Part shown: in pieces, positions 52,592-61,143 of the stretch
How positions within the stretch are numbered: the stretch's first letter is position 1
Layout: the number at the start of each line of letters is the position of its first letter
Assembly (NCBI GenBank): GCA_038043185.1
Contig: JBBTCO010000007.1
Coordinates: 62,001 to 126,000 of the forward strand
Origin: UBA5009 sp038043185
Lineage (GTDB): Bacteria > Bdellovibrionota > Bdellovibrionia > Bdellovibrionales > Bdellovibrionaceae
Length of the DNA: 64,000 bases
Direction: 5' to 3'
Notes under the pieces: generated by a model
Told to the model about the DNA's origin: nothing
What the model saw: the letters and a program-made list of their open reading frames with translations, nothing else
Database searches by the model: none
Program-made: the position numbers and the translations under genes

Positions 52592-52923
52592 TGATGTTTG
52601 CTAACGGATTAGGTTTTATCTTGGGAATTATGTTATTGTCAGGTCTCCAATTCGCGGGGGCTCGGATTTACCTCAATTTTTCAAAAAGAATTACTGTACC
52701 AATGAGTACAAAAAGTAATATTGCCATCGGGATTGCGTGGCTTTTGATGGCAGCATTTATTTGTTTAGTTGGCGTACTTGGAATTCGATCAGTCAATTTT
52801 TTTGAAATATCAATAAATAGAGCAATTGGCATTTGTCCCGTTGTTTTTGGTTTTGCAGCATCAATCTTGCGTTATAAATCAGATTGGCAAGAATTCTACC
52901 AAAAGTTTCAACATAAACGCTAA
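52591..52923 (+). CDS. Small three-helix membrane protein after the Rhs gene (candidate immunity or partner)
   Basis: A 110-residue protein with three hydrophobic helices (GFILGIMLLSGLQFAGA, IAIGIAWLLMAAFICLVGVLGI, IGICPVVFGFAASIL) and a basic C-terminus. Its ATG shares a base with the stop of the giant Rhs gene (TAATG), so translation is coupled. In polymorphic Rhs systems the gene immediately after the toxin tail encodes immunity, often a small membrane protein when the toxin is membrane-active, as a Gly/Ala-rich hydrophobic tail would suggest. This role is inferred only from position. Confidence 0.6.
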   Translation: MMFANGLGFILGIMLLSGLQFAGARIYLNFSKRITVPMSTKSNIAIGIAWLLMAAFICLVGVLGIRSVNFFEISINRAIGICPVVFGFAASILRYKSDWQEFYQKFQHKR

Positions 52924-53050
52924 AGACGTAGTATTTCATATTTTTCTATTTGGAGAATTGATAAAATTCGGCTCAAAAGTTTACCTGTATTTTTTAAGAA
53001 AATAAAAACAGTCCATAGCTTATAATTCTATGAAAACTAGGAGGGCAGTC

Positions 53051-53242
53051 ATGAAAAAGTTATGGCAAACAGTTAAAGGGAATAATTGGTTAATGCTACT
53101 GTTAATATTCATTATGAGTATTATATTAACATTTTTATGGCAGCATTTTTTTGAAAAAAGAAACTCTAATAGTGAGCAAATTATTATTAGTAAATCTCAC
53201 ACTGAAGGTTCTACATTATCATCGTCGCGAGATGGCCAGTAA
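53051..53242 (+). CDS. Small single-pass membrane protein
   Basis: About 63 residues from the ATG at 53051, which is preceded by a near-perfect AGGAGGG site; an in-frame ATG at 53030 is upstream of that site. One helix (NWLMLLLIFIMSIILTFLW) is followed by a Ser/Lys-rich tail. No family recognised. It could be an extra partner of the Rhs system or unrelated. Confidence 0.5.
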   Translation: MKKLWQTVKGNNWLMLLLIFIMSIILTFLWQHFFEKRNSNSEQIIISKSHTEGSTLSSSRDGQ

Positions 53243-53291
53243 ATACTTTTCAGAATCAAATCGTTAATCATAAAAAATGTCAAATTCATCG

Positions 53292-53588
53292 CTAATAATG
53301 TGGAATGATCTGAAGAATAATAATCTCTTTTTTTGTTTTGCTATAACACCATAATATATGATGGGCTGATGGCGTCTTATTTTGGACATAGGATGTCCAG
53401 ATTTTTAAACCAGTTGATTCTTCTGATCCGACAAGTGGATGAGAATTAAGTCCTGGATGACGAGGATTTGCTGATAGCAACCCTAAGCATTTTTTTAATT
53501 GCTTCTGAAGTCCTGCTTTTGCGTTGTTGTTCATAATTTCTTGAAGCTGTGTTTTTGCCTCAGGAGTCATCTGGAGTTTAAATGTCAC
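53292..53588 (-). CDS. RelE/ParE-like toxin
   Basis: A 98-residue protein with the RelE/ParE fold pattern: TFKLQMTPEAKTQLQEI at the N-terminus, KKCLGLLSANPRHPGLNSHPL in the middle, and the strands HHILWCYSKTKKEIIILQIIPHY at the end. RelE relatives cleave mRNA at the ribosome and ParE relatives attack gyrase; the family member cannot be told. It follows the antitoxin gene by five bases on the same strand. Confidence 0.7.
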   Translation of the reverse strand: MTFKLQMTPEAKTQLQEIMNNNAKAGLQKQLKKCLGLLSANPRHPGLNSHPLVGSEESTGLKIWTSYVQNKTPSAHHILWCYSKTKKEIIILQIIPHY

Positions 53589-53593
53589 CTGAA

Positions 53594-53845
53594 TTAATCA
53601 ATCCACTCATTAGGTACATCTTCAACTTGGCCTCTTTTTGCTTGAGCAACTGATTTTTTAAGGGACTTAAGCAAAACGGCATCAGCAATATTAATAACCT
53701 CTTGTGGAATAAGTTTAATAGTACCATCTTTTAGTACTTCTATAGAAAAGGCATCAATGCCTTTGCGTGCCTCAGCCGGCAAGGTGACACGACCGCGCTC
53801 GTCCACAGAAACTAACTTATTTAATTTTGACTTAGGAATACCCAT
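53594..53845 (-). CDS. AbrB/MazE-type antitoxin
   Basis: An 83-residue protein. The N-terminus KLVSVDERGRVTLPAEARKGIDAFSIEVLKDGTIKLIPQ is a SpoVT/AbrB swapped-hairpin DNA-binding domain, with the rest a toxin-binding tail. AGAGG precedes the ATG. Pairing of an AbrB-fold antitoxin with a RelE-like toxin is less common than AbrB with MazF or VapC. Autoregulation is likely at the palindrome in the promoter. Confidence 0.75.
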   Translation of the reverse strand: MGIPKSKLNKLVSVDERGRVTLPAEARKGIDAFSIEVLKDGTIKLIPQEVINIADAVLLKSLKKSVAQAKRGQVEDVPNEWID

Positions 53846-53864
53846 ATAGACCTCTTATATTGTG

Positions 53865-53893
53865 AATATACTCCATTTTCCCATAATGGGCAA
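53865..53893 (-). promoter_or_regulatory. Promoter and palindromic operator of the toxin-antitoxin pair
   Basis: On the minus strand TTGCCC (53888-53893) and TATATT (53865-53870) are 17 bases apart. The palindrome CCCAT-A-ATGGG (53880-53890) lies across the -35 element and spacer, so binding by the AbrB-type antitoxin would block polymerase. A second GCCCATTTA half-like sequence lies just upstream. Confidence 0.55.
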
Positions 53894-53957
53894 TAGGGTA
53901 AATGGGCATAAAAATCATCACATTGCTTTATAAGCAAATAATTGGGTTTAACAACTT

Positions 53958-54140
53958 CTATGGGGAGATAATGAATGGCTCTGTAAGCTTCACTGGTCGG
54001 CCAGTAACAGGAGCTGGATTTACTTTTGTGGCTAATAACCTGATTTCCCCGTCACCCACTGTCTCAAATTGAAACACGACTAATTCACAAGACCTTTCAT
54101 CAGGTCCAGCAAAAAAATAATCATAATGATGAAAAAAATT
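53958..54140 (-). pseudogene. Probable C-terminal gene remnant
   Basis: On the minus strand this segment reads in frame as about 60 residues ending in a stop. It includes YFFAGPDERSCELVVFQFE and then TVGDGEIRLLATKVNPAP, with a composition like real protein rather than a shadow. No credible start lies within the segment, and extension further would run antisense to the response-regulator gene. It may be the end of a gene truncated by an insertion or deletion between the toxin-antitoxin pair and the signalling genes. A 33-codon plus-strand frame (53971-54072) with a GGGGAG site is an alternative reading. Confidence 0.3.
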
Positions 54141-54195
54141 GTTTAACCTCTTCCGATCTAGATACCGATGTATAAAAAGAGCCGGAGATATAATT

Positions 54196-54720
54196 ATGGA
54201 TAAAAAAGGCACACTGTTAATCGCGGATGATGAACCAGTTCTTCTTGAGCAGCTGGTGGAAATTCTATCCGAATTGGGATATCCCATTGTTACAGCAAAA
54301 GATGGTAACGAGATGCTCGAGCAAGTCACTCAGAATCCAAATATCGTTGCTATTTTATCTGACATAAAAATGCCTGGCTTGACTGGGATAGAGGCTTTGC
54401 GTGCATTGCGGGAAAAACAAATCGATGTTCCTATTGTTTTTCTGACGGGTTTTGCTGAAAAGAATTTAGTTGTCGAAGCTTTGCGCTTAGGTGCTTTGGA
54501 TTTTTTGGATAAACCATTCGAGTTTCAAATTTTAAAGAAGGTAATGTCTCAGGCTATCGAAATTGGTACTGACTTGAAATCTGTCGATATCCAGATCGCG
54601 GCGATGGCGAAAAAAATGCAAATTTCTGAAGCGGATATGTCTAAATTTAATTTAATACAGAAATCTTTGTTTGTAATGAAAATTAAGAATAATGCTTACA
54701 TGAAACGAAAAGTTTCATAA
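54196..54720 (+). CDS. CheY-like response regulator with short C-terminal helix
   Basis: About 174 residues from the ATG at 54196, which has a GGAG site; the frame continues upstream without support. TLLIADDEPVLLEQLV, VAILSDIKMPGLTGIEAL (phospho-Asp), FLTGFAE and FLDKPFE are the four receiver landmarks. The extra 45-residue C-terminus (IGTDLKSVDIQIAAMAKKMQIS...) is helical and not a known output. It precedes cheA by 27 bases, so it may be phosphorylated by CheA. Confidence 0.88.
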   Translation: MDKKGTLLIADDEPVLLEQLVEILSELGYPIVTAKDGNEMLEQVTQNPNIVAILSDIKMPGLTGIEALRALREKQIDVPIVFLTGFAEKNLVVEALRLGALDFLDKPFEFQILKKVMSQAIEIGTDLKSVDIQIAAMAKKMQISEADMSKFNLIQKSLFVMKIKNNAYMKRKVS

Positions 54721-54747
54721 CTAACCATGACTGAAAAGAGCAACTGA

Positions 54748-56529
54748 ATGTCAACGGATTCCCCTCAGCTGGCTGGAAGTGATTTTTTTGAGGAATTTCA
54801 AAAAGAATTTTTAGATGAAGCTAGCTATTTACTTGAGCTGTGTGAGGAGAGTTATCTTAATTTAGAAAGGCCAGAAAACCGTCGGGATGAATTAAGCAAA
54901 ATATTTAGATTAGCGCACTCAATAAAAGCCACCGGAGCTGCCGTCGGCTTTCTGGATATCTCCCGTTTTACTCATAGCATAGAAGATTGTGTAACAATTT
55001 TGCGGGCTAATCCGGATTTAGTAAATTCAGAAATTATTTCCCTATTTTTACGAATCGGCGACGCTCTTAAGTATCGCATTAAAATGTTAAAGGAAAAATC
55101 CACTGAAGCATGGGATGTCACTGAGCTTGAAAACGAAATAAAAGCAATTGCTGCCGAACTGGCGCAAGATCACACTCAAACGCAAATTCATCCAGTAAAA
55201 TCCAATCAAGTGACTCAGGTCCTCCATCCCGTAAATGGATCTTCTCCTATTATGCCTAAACCTAGCGAAGGTAAGGAGCTCCCGAAAGAAAAGAAACCAA
55301 ATGGTCAAAATACAAAATCCCAACAGACCAGTGTTAAAGTTGATACTGAACGTATTGATTCGGTGCTAGATATGGTTGGGGAATTGGTTGTTCTTAAAAG
55401 TCAGTTGAAAAATGAAGCCAATGGCAGTCATTCAACACCAAAAATGAACGACTTGGTTTCATTGCTCGATAAATCCATTCGAGAACTTCAGGATAAAGCC
55501 CTTGGCATGAGGATGACTCCGCTTAAAACTTTATTTTTGAAAACTCAACGTGTTGTTCGCGATCTTTCAGTCAAGTTGAACAAACCGATGGAATTTGTAA
55601 TGACGGGCGAAGAAACCGAGCTTGATCGTAATATGGTTGAGCTTCTTGGTGATCCTTTAATGCACATCGTACGAAATGCCTTGGATCACGGAATCGAGCC
55701 GGTTGATAAACGTAAAACACTTGGAAAATCAGAAAAAGGCACTCTCACGCTACAGGCTCAACAAGTCGGGGGACGCGTAATAGTTAAAGTTATCGATGAT
55801 GGCGGGGGAATCTCGCGTGAAAATATAATTAAAAAAGCAAAGGAAGTTGGTTTAACTTCTGGTGGAAAGACTCCTGATGCCATGAGTGAGCAAGAAGTTC
55901 TTCAACTTATTTTTGCACCCGGTTTTTCTACTGCAACGTGCGTTAGTGATGTTTCTGGACGTGGAGTGGGATTGGATGTTGTAAAAACAAATATTGACCA
56001 ACTTAAGGGAAATATTGAAATTAAAACCGAGATGGGAAAAGGGACTTCTTTTATTATTTCGGTGCCCTTAACAACGTCCATTTCCGATGGGATGCAAGTG
56101 ACCTGCGAAGGTCAGGCCTTTATCTTACCATTGGATAGAATCCGAGAATTAATGGATATAAAAAATGAGACAACAACAAAATTGGACGAGGGCCAAGAAG
56201 TATTGAATATTCGTGGAAAAATTCTTCCAGTTCTAAATCTTGCAAAGTCCTTAAAAAAGATTCTTGATTACACTAGAACAAGCCAAGAAAAACAAAATAA
56301 TAACTCTGAAATTTCAAACACGATTGTGGTTGTTGAATCATCTACCAATGGCCTAGTAGCAATTCGGGTGCAAGCTGTAGTTGGACAAGTGCAGGTTGTT
56401 CTTAAACCTCTTGGCGAATATTTTTTAGCGTGCAAAGAAGTTGCCGGAGCCGCAATTTTAGGAGACGGAAAAGTCGCCTTAGTCCTTGATATCGATAATT
56501 TAAAAACCGGAGAGTCTCAGGCTGCATGA
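54748..56529 (+). CDS. cheA: Chemotaxis-type histidine kinase CheA
   Basis: A 593-residue CheA. The P1 HPt domain has RLAHSIKATGAAVGF (phospho-His about 57). A Pro/Gln/Lys-rich linker (about 130-195) follows with no recognisable P2. The P3 dimerisation (RIDSVLDMVGELVVLKSQL) leads to the ATPase domain (HIVRNALDHGIEP, DDGGGISREN, GRGVGLDVV) and a CheW-like P5 (SISDGMQVTCEGQAFILPLDRIRELM). CheA passes phosphate to CheY, and the small response-regulator gene upstream is a natural partner. No receptor or CheW gene is seen here, so it may be an accessory chemosensory system. Confidence 0.92.
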   Translation: MSTDSPQLAGSDFFEEFQKEFLDEASYLLELCEESYLNLERPENRRDELSKIFRLAHSIKATGAAVGFLDISRFTHSIEDCVTILRANPDLVNSEIISLFLRIGDALKYRIKMLKEKSTEAWDVTELENEIKAIAAELAQDHTQTQIHPVKSNQVTQVLHPVNGSSPIMPKPSEGKELPKEKKPNGQNTKSQQTSVKVDTERIDSVLDMVGELVVLKSQLKNEANGSHSTPKMNDLVSLLDKSIRELQDKALGMRMTPLKTLFLKTQRVVRDLSVKLNKPMEFVMTGEETELDRNMVELLGDPLMHIVRNALDHGIEPVDKRKTLGKSEKGTLTLQAQQVGGRVIVKVIDDGGGISRENIIKKAKEVGLTSGGKTPDAMSEQEVLQLIFAPGFSTATCVSDVSGRGVGLDVVKTNIDQLKGNIEIKTEMGKGTSFIISVPLTTSISDGMQVTCEGQAFILPLDRIRELMDIKNETTTKLDEGQEVLNIRGKILPVLNLAKSLKKILDYTRTSQEKQNNNSEISNTIVVVESSTNGLVAIRVQAVVGQVQVVLKPLGEYFLACKEVAGAAILGDGKVALVLDIDNLKTGESQAA

Positions 56530-56531
56530 GA

Positions 56532-57971
56532 TCATGGACCCGTCATGGTAACAACAATCACTCGTGCGCCACGAGCCAATCGCAAAGTGTTAGTTCCTTT
56601 TTTAAGCTGCGATAAAACTTCTTTTGCCGTGGTGACTTCAACTTTATTAATATCTAAAACTAAATCGCCCACTTGAAGTCCCGCCAGTGCAGCCATGCTG
56701 CCATTTTGGATACCAACAATAATCGGTCGTTTAACATCGGCAGAATAACCAAAATTTTGTCTGAGATCACTATCCAGATCAGCCACCGAAAATCCTAAAT
56801 CATTGGGAGCTTTTTTCCCTTCTGTTTTTGGCGCTGCGGTGATCAATGGTTTCGCAGTTGATGAAGTCCTTTCACCAACAGTGATATCTAAAGTCACAGT
56901 TTTTCGGTTACGTACAACCTTCATCGGAACTTTTTTGCCGATTTCAGAATCAGAAATTGTGTCGGCCAGGTCAGTGGTGTTTTTAATTTTTTTTCCGTTG
57001 AATTCAATAATTACATCATAGGGTTTCGCTCCTGCTTTAGCCGCAGGTGCCCCTTTTTCTAAAGCGATAATCACTGCGCCCGAACCTTCTTTTAAACCAA
57101 GATAAGCGGCAGCATCGGGCTCCATATCACCCATGTGAATTCCGATATAACCCTGACGAATACTTCCGCGCGATTCAAGATCAGGAATAATTTTTTTTAC
57201 TTCATCAATGGGAATGGCAAAACCAATTCCCTGAGCTCTGGCATCAACCGCGGAATTCACTCCAATAACGTAACCCCGAGTGTCCACCAAGGGGCCGCCG
57301 GAATTTCCTGGATTGATACTGGCATCGGTTTGTAAAAGTGGAACTTTATTTATTTCACCAATCTGACGACCCTTTGACGAGATCACTCCTTTTGTCATTG
57401 AATGTCCGTGACCAAAAGGATTTCCAAAGGCCGCAACCCACTCGCCCACTTGCAAGTCATTGCTGTTTCCCAAAGCTGCCGCCGATAATTTTTGAGTTGC
57501 GCTAATTTTGATCAAGGCAATATCAGTCCTAAGATCACTACCGACTAATTTAGCTTCATATGTTTTTGCTGTTTTTTCGGAAAGTTGAACATTGATGATG
57601 TCAGCGCCTTGAACGACGTGATTATTGGTCACAATCAGTCCATCTTCGCGAATAATAAAACCAGTCCCTAAGGACATTTGCATTTGACGTTGAGCCTCTT
57701 GCATAGGAATTCCATAAAACTGCTCAAATAAATCCATCATGGGATCACGGAAACGAGAGCCCCGTGCTTTTGCACTGGTAGAAATATTCACGACAGTGGG
57801 GTTGATTATTTTTGCAAGTTCAACAAAAAGGTTGGCTGGAAGTGGCTCGCCCAGTTTCATAGCAGGGGGAGTTTTAACAAAAGTTGGTGGTGGCTGAGCA
57901 ATCAGTTGCGAAGAAAGTGAAATCATAAAGACGATTAATATTAATGCACCAAATGTTATCCATTTTTTCAT
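56532..57971 (-). CDS. HtrA/DegP-type serine protease with two PDZ domains
   Basis: A 479-residue periplasmic protease/chaperone. A signal (ITFGALILIVFMISLSSQLIAQ) is followed by a trypsin-like domain with the His in VTNNHVVQGAD, the Asp in DLRTDIALIKI and the Ser in INPGNSGGPLV. Two PDZ domains (about 285-375 and 390-475) end the protein. It degrades or refolds damaged envelope proteins. It is last in a minus-strand operon behind the DUF1844 and M48-like genes, which hints at a shared envelope quality-control role. Its stop lies two bases after the cheA stop (convergent). Confidence 0.93.
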   Translation of the reverse strand: MKKWITFGALILIVFMISLSSQLIAQPPPTFVKTPPAMKLGEPLPANLFVELAKIINPTVVNISTSAKARGSRFRDPMMDLFEQFYGIPMQEAQRQMQMSLGTGFIIREDGLIVTNNHVVQGADIINVQLSEKTAKTYEAKLVGSDLRTDIALIKISATQKLSAAALGNSNDLQVGEWVAAFGNPFGHGHSMTKGVISSKGRQIGEINKVPLLQTDASINPGNSGGPLVDTRGYVIGVNSAVDARAQGIGFAIPIDEVKKIIPDLESRGSIRQGYIGIHMGDMEPDAAAYLGLKEGSGAVIIALEKGAPAAKAGAKPYDVIIEFNGKKIKNTTDLADTISDSEIGKKVPMKVVRNRKTVTLDITVGERTSSTAKPLITAAPKTEGKKAPNDLGFSVADLDSDLRQNFGYSADVKRPIIVGIQNGSMAALAGLQVGDLVLDINKVEVTTAKEVLSQLKKGTNTLRLARGARVIVVTMTGP

Positions 57972-57995
57972 AAGGCCTCCCGGTATTTTAAAATA

Positions 57996-58247
57996 TTATT
58001 TAAAATCTAAAAATTTCATCTGCAGATCTGCGACAACTGAGTCTAAAAATTTTCCTTCGTCATCAGAAAGATTTTTTTTGGTTTTGTCTTGAAGAATTAA
58101 AAGCAAATCAATATTGAATTTGGCCATGTTTCGATCTTTTTCAACTTTATTTGTTTGCGGATTTGGCGCTAGTCCCAAAGACATCGCGGCACTGGATGCG
58201 ATTGACATCACCAGGATTGAAAAACTAGCTTGCATACTATCGGTCAT
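57996..58247 (-). CDS. DUF1844 small protein
   Basis: An 83-residue protein. SFSILVMSIASSAAMSLGLAPNPQTNKVEKDRNMAKFNIDLLLILQDKTKKNLSDDEGKFLDSVVADL is the DUF1844 pattern: a short hydrophobic helix followed by two acidic helices. The function of this family is unknown. It lies 24 bases before htrA and 28 bases after the M48-like gene. Confidence 0.85.
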   Translation of the reverse strand: MTDSMQASFSILVMSIASSAAMSLGLAPNPQTNKVEKDRNMAKFNIDLLLILQDKTKKNLSDDEGKFLDSVVADLQMKFLDFK

Positions 58248-58275
58248 TGGAACCTCCCATTGTCGGTCATTGATA

Positions 58276-59106
58276 TCAGATAGGGTAGTATCCGATCAAT
58301 CTTTTGATTCTTTCTGACGTTGGGGGATGAGACTTTAAAAACAAATTCTTTTGCAAAAGGCCTTCGGGATTAACAATAAATAAATGACTTGTGCAGGCCG
58401 GCACAAGTCGGGGATTGTTTTCAGCCAAGGATTCCAGCCGCCAAAGGACTTCGGCCAATCGACGCCGGTCGTTGATTAATTCGCCGGCCAAAAGGTCGTT
58501 TTCGAAATAAACTCGATTTCTTACAACGGATTTTATGATCAACCAGCCTATCGGAGAAAATAAGGTTCTGAAAATTTTTTGTTTCTTTTGAAAGAAAAAA
58601 TTTGGAATCCAAAACTGATCAATAAAATCACCAAAACCAACTAAAGAATTGGCAATAAGGCTGCTGACTCCAAATAAAAAAGAATCCAACCTTTGGATAT
58701 GACAAACTTGGTGGACAAGAACGGCTTCAATCTCTTCAGCAGTTAATTTTTTTAATAATCCAGTAGAAAATGCAATTGAAGATCGACCCCAAGGTAAGCC
58801 AACACTGAATGCTGTGGCTGTTTGATGATCAAAAACACAGAGCATGGGTTTTTTTATCGATAATTTATTGCAAGTTTTAACTAACAAACCGCTGAGTCCC
58901 CACGGATCTTGCCCACGCCATCGAATGGCGCCCAACTTTTCTAAAAGACGATTCTCGCCATAAAAGAAAAGGAAAAAATTCATCGACAAGGCAACGATTA
59001 AACCTAAAAACAAACCCAAGCGGTGAGCCAACTGATGACCCAAAATAAGCATAGCAATGCTGGTGACCAAAATAAAAAGCCAGACTTTGGTTGAGTTTGA
59101 TTTCAT
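58276..59106 (-). CDS. M48/HtpX-like membrane protein with HQxxH in place of HExxH
   Basis: A 276-residue protein with two N-terminal helices (about 8-25 and 30-48), then NKLSIKKPMLCVFDHQTATAFSVGL, SSIAFSTGLL and the helix LTAEEIEAVLVHQVCHIQRLDS. In HtpX/M48 metalloproteases this helix carries HExxH; here it reads H132-Q133-V-C-H136, so the catalytic Glu is a Gln encoded by CAA. The zinc could still bind, but hydrolysis should be lost or strongly reduced. A late ENDLLAGELIND may supply the third ligand region. It is first in the operon with DUF1844 and htrA. Confidence 0.8.
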   Translation of the reverse strand: MKSNSTKVWLFILVTSIAMLILGHQLAHRLGLFLGLIVALSMNFFLFFYGENRLLEKLGAIRWRGQDPWGLSGLLVKTCNKLSIKKPMLCVFDHQTATAFSVGLPWGRSSIAFSTGLLKKLTAEEIEAVLVHQVCHIQRLDSFLFGVSSLIANSLVGFGDFIDQFWIPNFFFQKKQKIFRTLFSPIGWLIIKSVVRNRVYFENDLLAGELINDRRRLAEVLWRLESLAENNPRLVPACTSHLFIVNPEGLLQKNLFLKSHPPTSERIKRLIGYYPI

Positions 59107-59249
59107 ACTTCCTTTTTCTCACGCTGATGGGCCGCTGTAAAGCTAAAATGAAACTCTGCATCGTAACCCTTACTTGCCGTACCATAATCGCATTGTGAAA
59201 ATAGATTGTTATTTTATTTAATAGAATTGAAATCCCCCAGGAGGACGCG

Positions 59250-60242
59250 GTGGCTGAAATGGACATCTTGGCTTTGAATGCAGCAGTGAAACAGGATAAT
59301 CAGTTCATCGATAAGATGCGACAAGAAATCACCAAAGTGATTGTCGGTCAGGCAGACATGGTCGATGGCATCTTGATGGGTTTGCTTACAGGCGGACACA
59401 TTTTGTTGGAAGGTGTGCCTGGGCTTGCTAAAACTTTGACGATTTCCAGTGTTGCTCAATCGATATCATTAAATTTTCAGCGCGTGCAGTTCACTCCGGA
59501 TCTTTTGCCGACAGATTTAATTGGAACAATGATTTTTAATCCAAAATCCGGTGATTTTCACCCTCGGAAAGGGCCAATTTTTACCAATGTTGTGCTTGCG
59601 GACGAGATCAACAGGGCTCCGGCAAAAGTTCAAAGTGCATTGCTGGAAGCTATGGCCGAAAAACAGGTCACGATTGGTGACGAATCTTACAAGCTGGAAA
59701 ATCCCTTTCTGGTTTTAGCAACTCAAAATCCCTTAGAACAAGAAGGAACATATCCTTTACCGGAAGCACAAATGGATCGATTCATGTTCAAGATCAATGT
59801 CGGTTATCCGGCTAAAGGCGATGAACTTGAGATTCTTAATCGCATGGGACAAAATCAAAAACCGACAATCAACGCGGTTATTTCCAAAGAAGATTTGCTA
59901 AGAGCCTCCGAGCGCGCCGATCAGATTTATGTTGATAATAAAATAAAAAATTACATTGTCGAGATTGTCATGGCGTCGCGAAAACCCAGCGAGTATGGCT
60001 TAAGTCGAATTGCTAATTTGATTCAGGTCGGAGGTTCGCCTCGGGCGACAATTTCATTATTTCGTGCTTCCAAAGCCCATGCTTTCTTACGAGGACGCGG
60101 TTATGTCACGGCCGAAGATATCAAAGCCATAGCTTACAATGTTTTACGTCATCGCTTGTTACTGACTTATGAAGCTGAAGCCGAAAATATTAAATCCGAT
60201 GATATTATTAAAGATATTTTAACACAGGTCGAAGTTCCGTAG
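59250..60242 (+). CDS. MoxR-family AAA+ ATPase
   Basis: A 330-residue MoxR ATPase. The Walker A is GVPGLAKT (about residue 54), Walker B is VVLADEINRAP (about 118), and ATQNPLEQEGTYPLPEAQMDRF is the sensor/arginine region typical of MoxR. The GTG start has an AGGAGG site at five bases; an ATG nine bases later is less well spaced. MoxR proteins act with VWA proteins as metal-dependent chaperones. This one heads a MoxR-DUF58-unknown-BatA-BatB operon, probably for envelope stress or protein activation. Confidence 0.93.
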   Translation: MAEMDILALNAAVKQDNQFIDKMRQEITKVIVGQADMVDGILMGLLTGGHILLEGVPGLAKTLTISSVAQSISLNFQRVQFTPDLLPTDLIGTMIFNPKSGDFHPRKGPIFTNVVLADEINRAPAKVQSALLEAMAEKQVTIGDESYKLENPFLVLATQNPLEQEGTYPLPEAQMDRFMFKINVGYPAKGDELEILNRMGQNQKPTINAVISKEDLLRASERADQIYVDNKIKNYIVEIVMASRKPSEYGLSRIANLIQVGGSPRATISLFRASKAHAFLRGRGYVTAEDIKAIAYNVLRHRLLLTYEAEAENIKSDDIIKDILTQVEVP

Positions 60243-60263
60243 TGAATTGAAAAAAAGGCAGCC

Positions 60264-61133
60264 ATGACTCTTCCTAAAGAAGTCCTTAAAAAAGTTAAAC
60301 TGCTCGAAATCAATACTCGAAAATTGGTAAATAATATTTTTTCCGGAGAATATCACACCTTGTATAAAGGACAGGGAATGTCCTTTGCCGATTTCCGAGA
60401 ATACGTTCCTGGTGATGATGTACGAAGTATTTCCTGGTCGGTTACTGCAAAGGTTGGAAAACCTTATATCAAAACTTTTGAGGAAGAGCGGGAACTGACT
60501 TTAATTTTAGCTGTAGATATCAGTGGATCTACGGTATTTGGTACGGGTCCCTATTTTAAAGGGGAAGTCATTACTCATTTAGCGGCTTTGTTGGCTTTCA
60601 GTGCCGTGAAAAATAATGATCAAGTGGGTTTGCTTTTATTTTCCGATCAGATTGAGCATTTTGTGCCACCAAAAAAGGGACGAGGACAAGTTCATCGAAT
60701 TCTTCGGGATTTATTTTACTTTCAACCCAAAAGCAGCAAAACAAAAATAAGTTTGGGTTTAAGTTATTTGCAGGGAATTTTAAAGAAGCGAGCAACGATC
60801 TTTGTCTTCAGTGATTTTTATGACCAAGGTTTCGATCAAGCTTTACGACTTCTGGGCAGAAAACACGATGTGGTGGCTTGCGTGGTGCAAGATCAGGCCG
60901 AGTTAAAAATTCCAGATTTAGGACTTATTGAAATGCAAGATCCTGAAAGTGGAGAAATTCTAACGGTCGATACAAGTTCGACACAATTTCGAGAGCACTA
61001 TGATCTAGCGACCAAGAAAAAAAAAGAGCAGCGCGATCGCCAATTACGTCTGTCGCAAGTCGACCGCATTGATATCAACTCGAGCGCCAATTATGTCGAT
61101 CCCTTGGTCGCTTATTTTCGGAAAAAAAGATGA
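60264..61133 (+). CDS. DUF58 domain protein
   Basis: A 289-residue protein. EYHTLYKGQGMSFADFREYVPGDDVRSISWSVTAK is the DUF58 core motif, and the VWA-like ILAVDISGSTVFG has a MIDAS-like DxSxS. It follows the MoxR gene by 21 bases. DUF58 genes next to MoxR and Bat genes are a common arrangement; the presumed role is as an adaptor or substrate of MoxR. Confidence 0.9.
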   Translation: MTLPKEVLKKVKLLEINTRKLVNNIFSGEYHTLYKGQGMSFADFREYVPGDDVRSISWSVTAKVGKPYIKTFEEERELTLILAVDISGSTVFGTGPYFKGEVITHLAALLAFSAVKNNDQVGLLLFSDQIEHFVPPKKGRGQVHRILRDLFYFQPKSSKTKISLGLSYLQGILKKRATIFVFSDFYDQGFDQALRLLGRKHDVVACVVQDQAELKIPDLGLIEMQDPESGEILTVDTSSTQFREHYDLATKKKKEQRDRQLRLSQVDRIDINSSANYVDPLVAYFRKKR

Positions 61134-61143
61134 GGTTGATTAA

